64,000 nt of DNA from Acidobacteriota bacterium (GTDB lineage: Bacteria > Acidobacteriota > Terriglobia > Bryobacterales > UBA6623), in assembly GCA_016125275.1 (NCBI GenBank), contig WGMB01000018.1:1-64000 (forward strand), in the 5' to 3' direction. A program made the position numbers and the translations under genes. Each line of letters begins with the position of its first letter. Position 1 is the stretch's first letter. This document shows, one piece after another, positions 61,967 to 64,000 of this stretch. Below the pieces are notes generated by a model. It did not search any database and was not told where the DNA came from. It worked only from the letters and a program-made list of their open reading frames with translations.

Positions 61967-64000
61967 CTATTCCGGCTCGTAGCGCACCCACAGCGGGCTC
62001 GCCCACGCCAGGGCTCCGTTGCGCTGCTGCACGCGAACGTAGTACATCTGCGTCTTGCCTTCCTGCGCCGCGCCGTCGGTCCACGAGAAGCTGACTTGGG
62101 CCGTCCCCGGCTCGAAGGCGGCGATGTAGGCCGGCGACTCGCCTTCGATCTGGCGCACGATGTCGATCCGCTCGACCGGCGTTGTGCCGTGCACCACGAC
62201 GTCCAGCCGCGGCAGGCTCTTGGTCGTCAGCTCATCGCCCATCAGGTGCTCGCCGGAGCGCACGTCCAGCAGGATGTTGTCGTTCGCCGCGTAGGAGTGG
62301 CGCTTCTTGAAGCCGGCGATCACGCCCTCGCGGGTGGCGTCTTCCACCAACACCATGCCGTAGCTGATGTGCGTGGAGACGTGGTCCGACGAGGACTGAA
62401 AGCCCAGCTTGCGGCCGCGCTTGAAGGCTTCCCACACGAAGCCCAGCGGCCGGAAGCCTTGGATGGCTTCGTCGGGGCCGCTGGGGGCCAAAGGAGCGTT
62501 GGGCTCTTCGGCGCTCAGACGGTGCCCCTGAAAGATCTCCACCACCGGTTCGAGCTCCGGGTCCGCATCGCGCCAGTCGGTGCCCATGTTGGTGGAGGAG
62601 GTGTGCGAGGAGCAGATGCCGCCGAAGGCTCGCAGGTAGGAGTACAAGTTGCGGATGTCATCCGAGCCGCCCTCGTAGGTCCCAAACTGCGCCTCGCGGC
62701 CGTCCAGGCGGGGCAAGGGCCGCACGCCTCGCACCGCGAACATCACGTTGCGGTGCCCGGAGGGGTAGACCTGACTGCGCTCGTAGGTGTGCATCGTGAG
62801 GAAGGCGCCGGGGTGGTAGTAGAGGTCTCCCTGCTTCTGGGTCAGCCACCAGAGGTAGTCGTTCTCTCGTCCGTAGTCGTGGTCGCCCGGCCCGATCCAG
62901 TCCATCTGCGCCACGTCCAGGCCATAGCGCCAGACCTCCTCCAGCGGGCCGTCCCAGTCGCGGTGGCTGGAGATCTCGCTGTGCCGGTGGAACTCTCCGC
63001 GCAGAATGCGGTAGGTCTTGCCGCCGACAGTGATCTCATGCGTGCGAAGGCGTTCCACGTCGCCGCTCTCGTCGGGGTGGATCGGCATCATCGGCCGGCT
63101 TTCGCCCAGCGGGTCGACCTCGCGAAGCACGGCCGGGGCCGCCGCGCCCTCCTTTCGCAGGAAGGCCGCGTGTAAATCGTTGTCCTTGGCGTCCTGCACG
63201 CTGACTTCGCGCTTGTCCGTGGAGTAGACCGCCATCAAGCCGCCTTGGGTCGCCGACAGGGCGGGGCGGTTGTCGATCAAGCCCGACGAGCCGGGAATCG
63301 GCACGGGCTCGGCCCAGCGGTCGGCTTCATACCAGGTCGCGTACGAAGCCCAGATCTCGCCCATGCCGTTGCGCAAGGGGTGCTGGCGGTAGAGCATCCA
63401 CAGCCGGCCGGCCGGGTCGAAGGCGATCCGGGGCATGGAGATGCGGTGCTCCAGCATGGTCGGCTTTTTGGGGTCGTCGCGAAAAGTCTCCTCGGGCTCG
63501 ATGTGGAACTGCGCCTTGGTCTCGAACGCCTTGCCGGCCTCGAGCGTGCGCACCCGGATGTAGCGGTCTTGGTAGAACGGGACGGCCTGGCGGCCGGGCC
63601 AGCGGTCGCCATAGTCCTTGCCCCAGTTCTCCCCGGCGTCCTCGAAAGCCACCCAGGGGCGCCCCTTGCTGTCGACGGCCACGCTGGCGCGGGCTTCGAA
63701 GCGGGCCGAGGCGGCGACGGGCAACGGCTCGTCGAGCTTGCCGGCGGCGGCCCGGCGGGCGTACACGTCATAGTCGCCCTTGTCATAGGTGTCCCAGGCG
63801 ACCCACACGGCGCCGTCCGGCCCGGCCGCGATCGAGGGATTCCAGTCGTTGGCGGCGGACGCGGAGACGCGCGCGGGCTGCGCTCCGTCGGCCAGCTCTT
63901 GGAGCCAAATGTCGAAGTTGCCGTTCCGCCAGCCCTGCCAGGCCAGCCACAGGCGGCCCCGGGAGTCGGCGGCGGCCACGGCGTTGATGTCTGCGCCGGG
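61967..64000 (-). CDS. Large PHP-like metal-hydrolase domain protein, partial
   Basis: At least 677 residues; the frame is open to the right edge, so its N-terminus is outside. The first ~270 visible residues have beta-propeller-like repeats (GRLWLAWQGWRNGNFDIWLQ, GAVWVAWDTYDKGDYDVYA). Residues ~300-600 hold a PHP-like metallohydrolase domain: GEFHRHSEISSH (metal His), MDWIGPGDHDYGREND and the later SSSDHVSTHI. This arrangement resembles DUF3604-type proteins. The C-terminal ~90 residues form an Ig-like strand region. It is likely exported. The reaction is unknown. Confidence 0.72.
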   Translation of the reverse strand, partial: PGADINAVAAADSRGRLWLAWQGWRNGNFDIWLQELADGAQPARVSASAANDWNPSIAAGPDGAVWVAWDTYDKGDYDVYARRAAAGKLDEPLPVAASARFEARASVAVDSKGRPWVAFEDAGENWGKDYGDRWPGRQAVPFYQDRYIRVRTLEAGKAFETKAQFHIEPEETFRDDPKKPTMLEHRISMPRIAFDPAGRLWMLYRQHPLRNGMGEIWASYATWYEADRWAEPVPIPGSSGLIDNRPALSATQGGLMAVYSTDKREVSVQDAKDNDLHAAFLRKEGAAAPAVLREVDPLGESRPMMPIHPDESGDVERLRTHEITVGGKTYRILRGEFHRHSEISSHRDWDGPLEEVWRYGLDVAQMDWIGPGDHDYGRENDYLWWLTQKQGDLYYHPGAFLTMHTYERSQVYPSGHRNVMFAVRGVRPLPRLDGREAQFGTYEGGSDDIRNLYSYLRAFGGICSSHTSSTNMGTDWRDADPELEPVVEIFQGHRLSAEEPNAPLAPSGPDEAIQGFRPLGFVWEAFKRGRKLGFQSSSDHVSTHISYGMVLVEDATREGVIAGFKKRHSYAANDNILLDVRSGEHLMGDELTTKSLPRLDVVVHGTTPVERIDIVRQIEGESPAYIAAFEPGTAQVSFSWTDGAAQEGKTQMYYVRVQQRNGALAWASPLWVRYEPE

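Overview
The window is GC-rich, densely packed and free of recognisable insertion sequences, phage genes and CRISPR arrays. Its gene content points to a Gram-negative member of the Acidobacteriota, most likely Bryobacterales (Solibacter-like). Clues are two proteins with the TIGR03437 C-terminal domain typical of Solibacter, an M56 peptidase joined to a GWxTD domain, DUF1501/DUF1552/DUF1592 proteins, an lptC-lptA-like/lptB/rpoN/hpf block, and NtrY/NtrX. This placement is inferred from families, not from a phylogeny.

Layout. 1-1.4 kb: groES-groEL on the minus strand (groEL cut by the window edge). 1.4-5.3 kb: a putative lipoprotein, then a three-gene FkbH-like / acyl carrier protein / GNAT-fold unit. 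5.3-7.8 kb: a large minus-strand protein with a DUF4062 (TIR-like) N-terminus, a STAND-type NTPase core, three membrane segments and a C-terminal leucine-rich repeat array encoded by near-identical 66-bp DNA repeats. It resembles an NLR/Avs-like immune receptor and is the strongest candidate for an undescribed system here. 7.9-16.4 kb: DUF1501 protein, degenerate receiver, epimerase, NSS transporter, sulfite-oxidase-like enzyme, tRNA-Cys with an unusual anticodon loop, aldehyde dehydrogenase, MsrA and an exported protein. 16.7-21.3 kb: a MliC-META protein and a three-gene operon for making and phosphorolysing glucosylglycerate. 21.3-24.8 kb: DUF4126-like membrane protein, SDR enzyme, VIT-type metal transporter and Dps. 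24.9-29.2 kb: an NHL-repeat protein with a broken TIGR03437 tail, then a BlaI-type repressor and M56-GWxTD membrane protease under a 35-bp palindromic operator.

29.3-36.6 kb is mostly minus strand: NTF2-like protein, Zn-alcohol dehydrogenase, TPR protein, two glycosyltransferases, a sigma-54 activator and RlpA. 36.7-46 kb: BASS-family transporter, TadA, pseudo-receiver, bacterioferritin, exported proteins, a TIGR03437 protein and NtrY-NtrX. 46-50.3 kb: sulfatase, then a flavin-dependent halogenase-like oxidoreductase next to a HemN-like radical SAM protein. 50.4-56.6 kb: DUF1592/DUF1552 cytochrome-type pair, alkylation repair genes (Ada-AlkA fusion and Ogt) and a small lipoprotein. 56.7-61.9 kb: LPS export (LptC/LptA-like protein, LptB), RpoN and long HPF. 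62-64 kb: a large protein with a PHP-like metal-hydrolase domain, cut by the window edge.

Functional threads: iron handling (VIT transporter, Dps, bacterioferritin), sigma-54 control (RpoN, NtrYX, a second activator), envelope biogenesis (Lpt, glycosyltransferases, RlpA) and compatible-solute turnover. Convergent gene pairs are often separated by strong GC-rich hairpins. Several starts are GTG or TTG, chosen from Shine-Dalgarno position.
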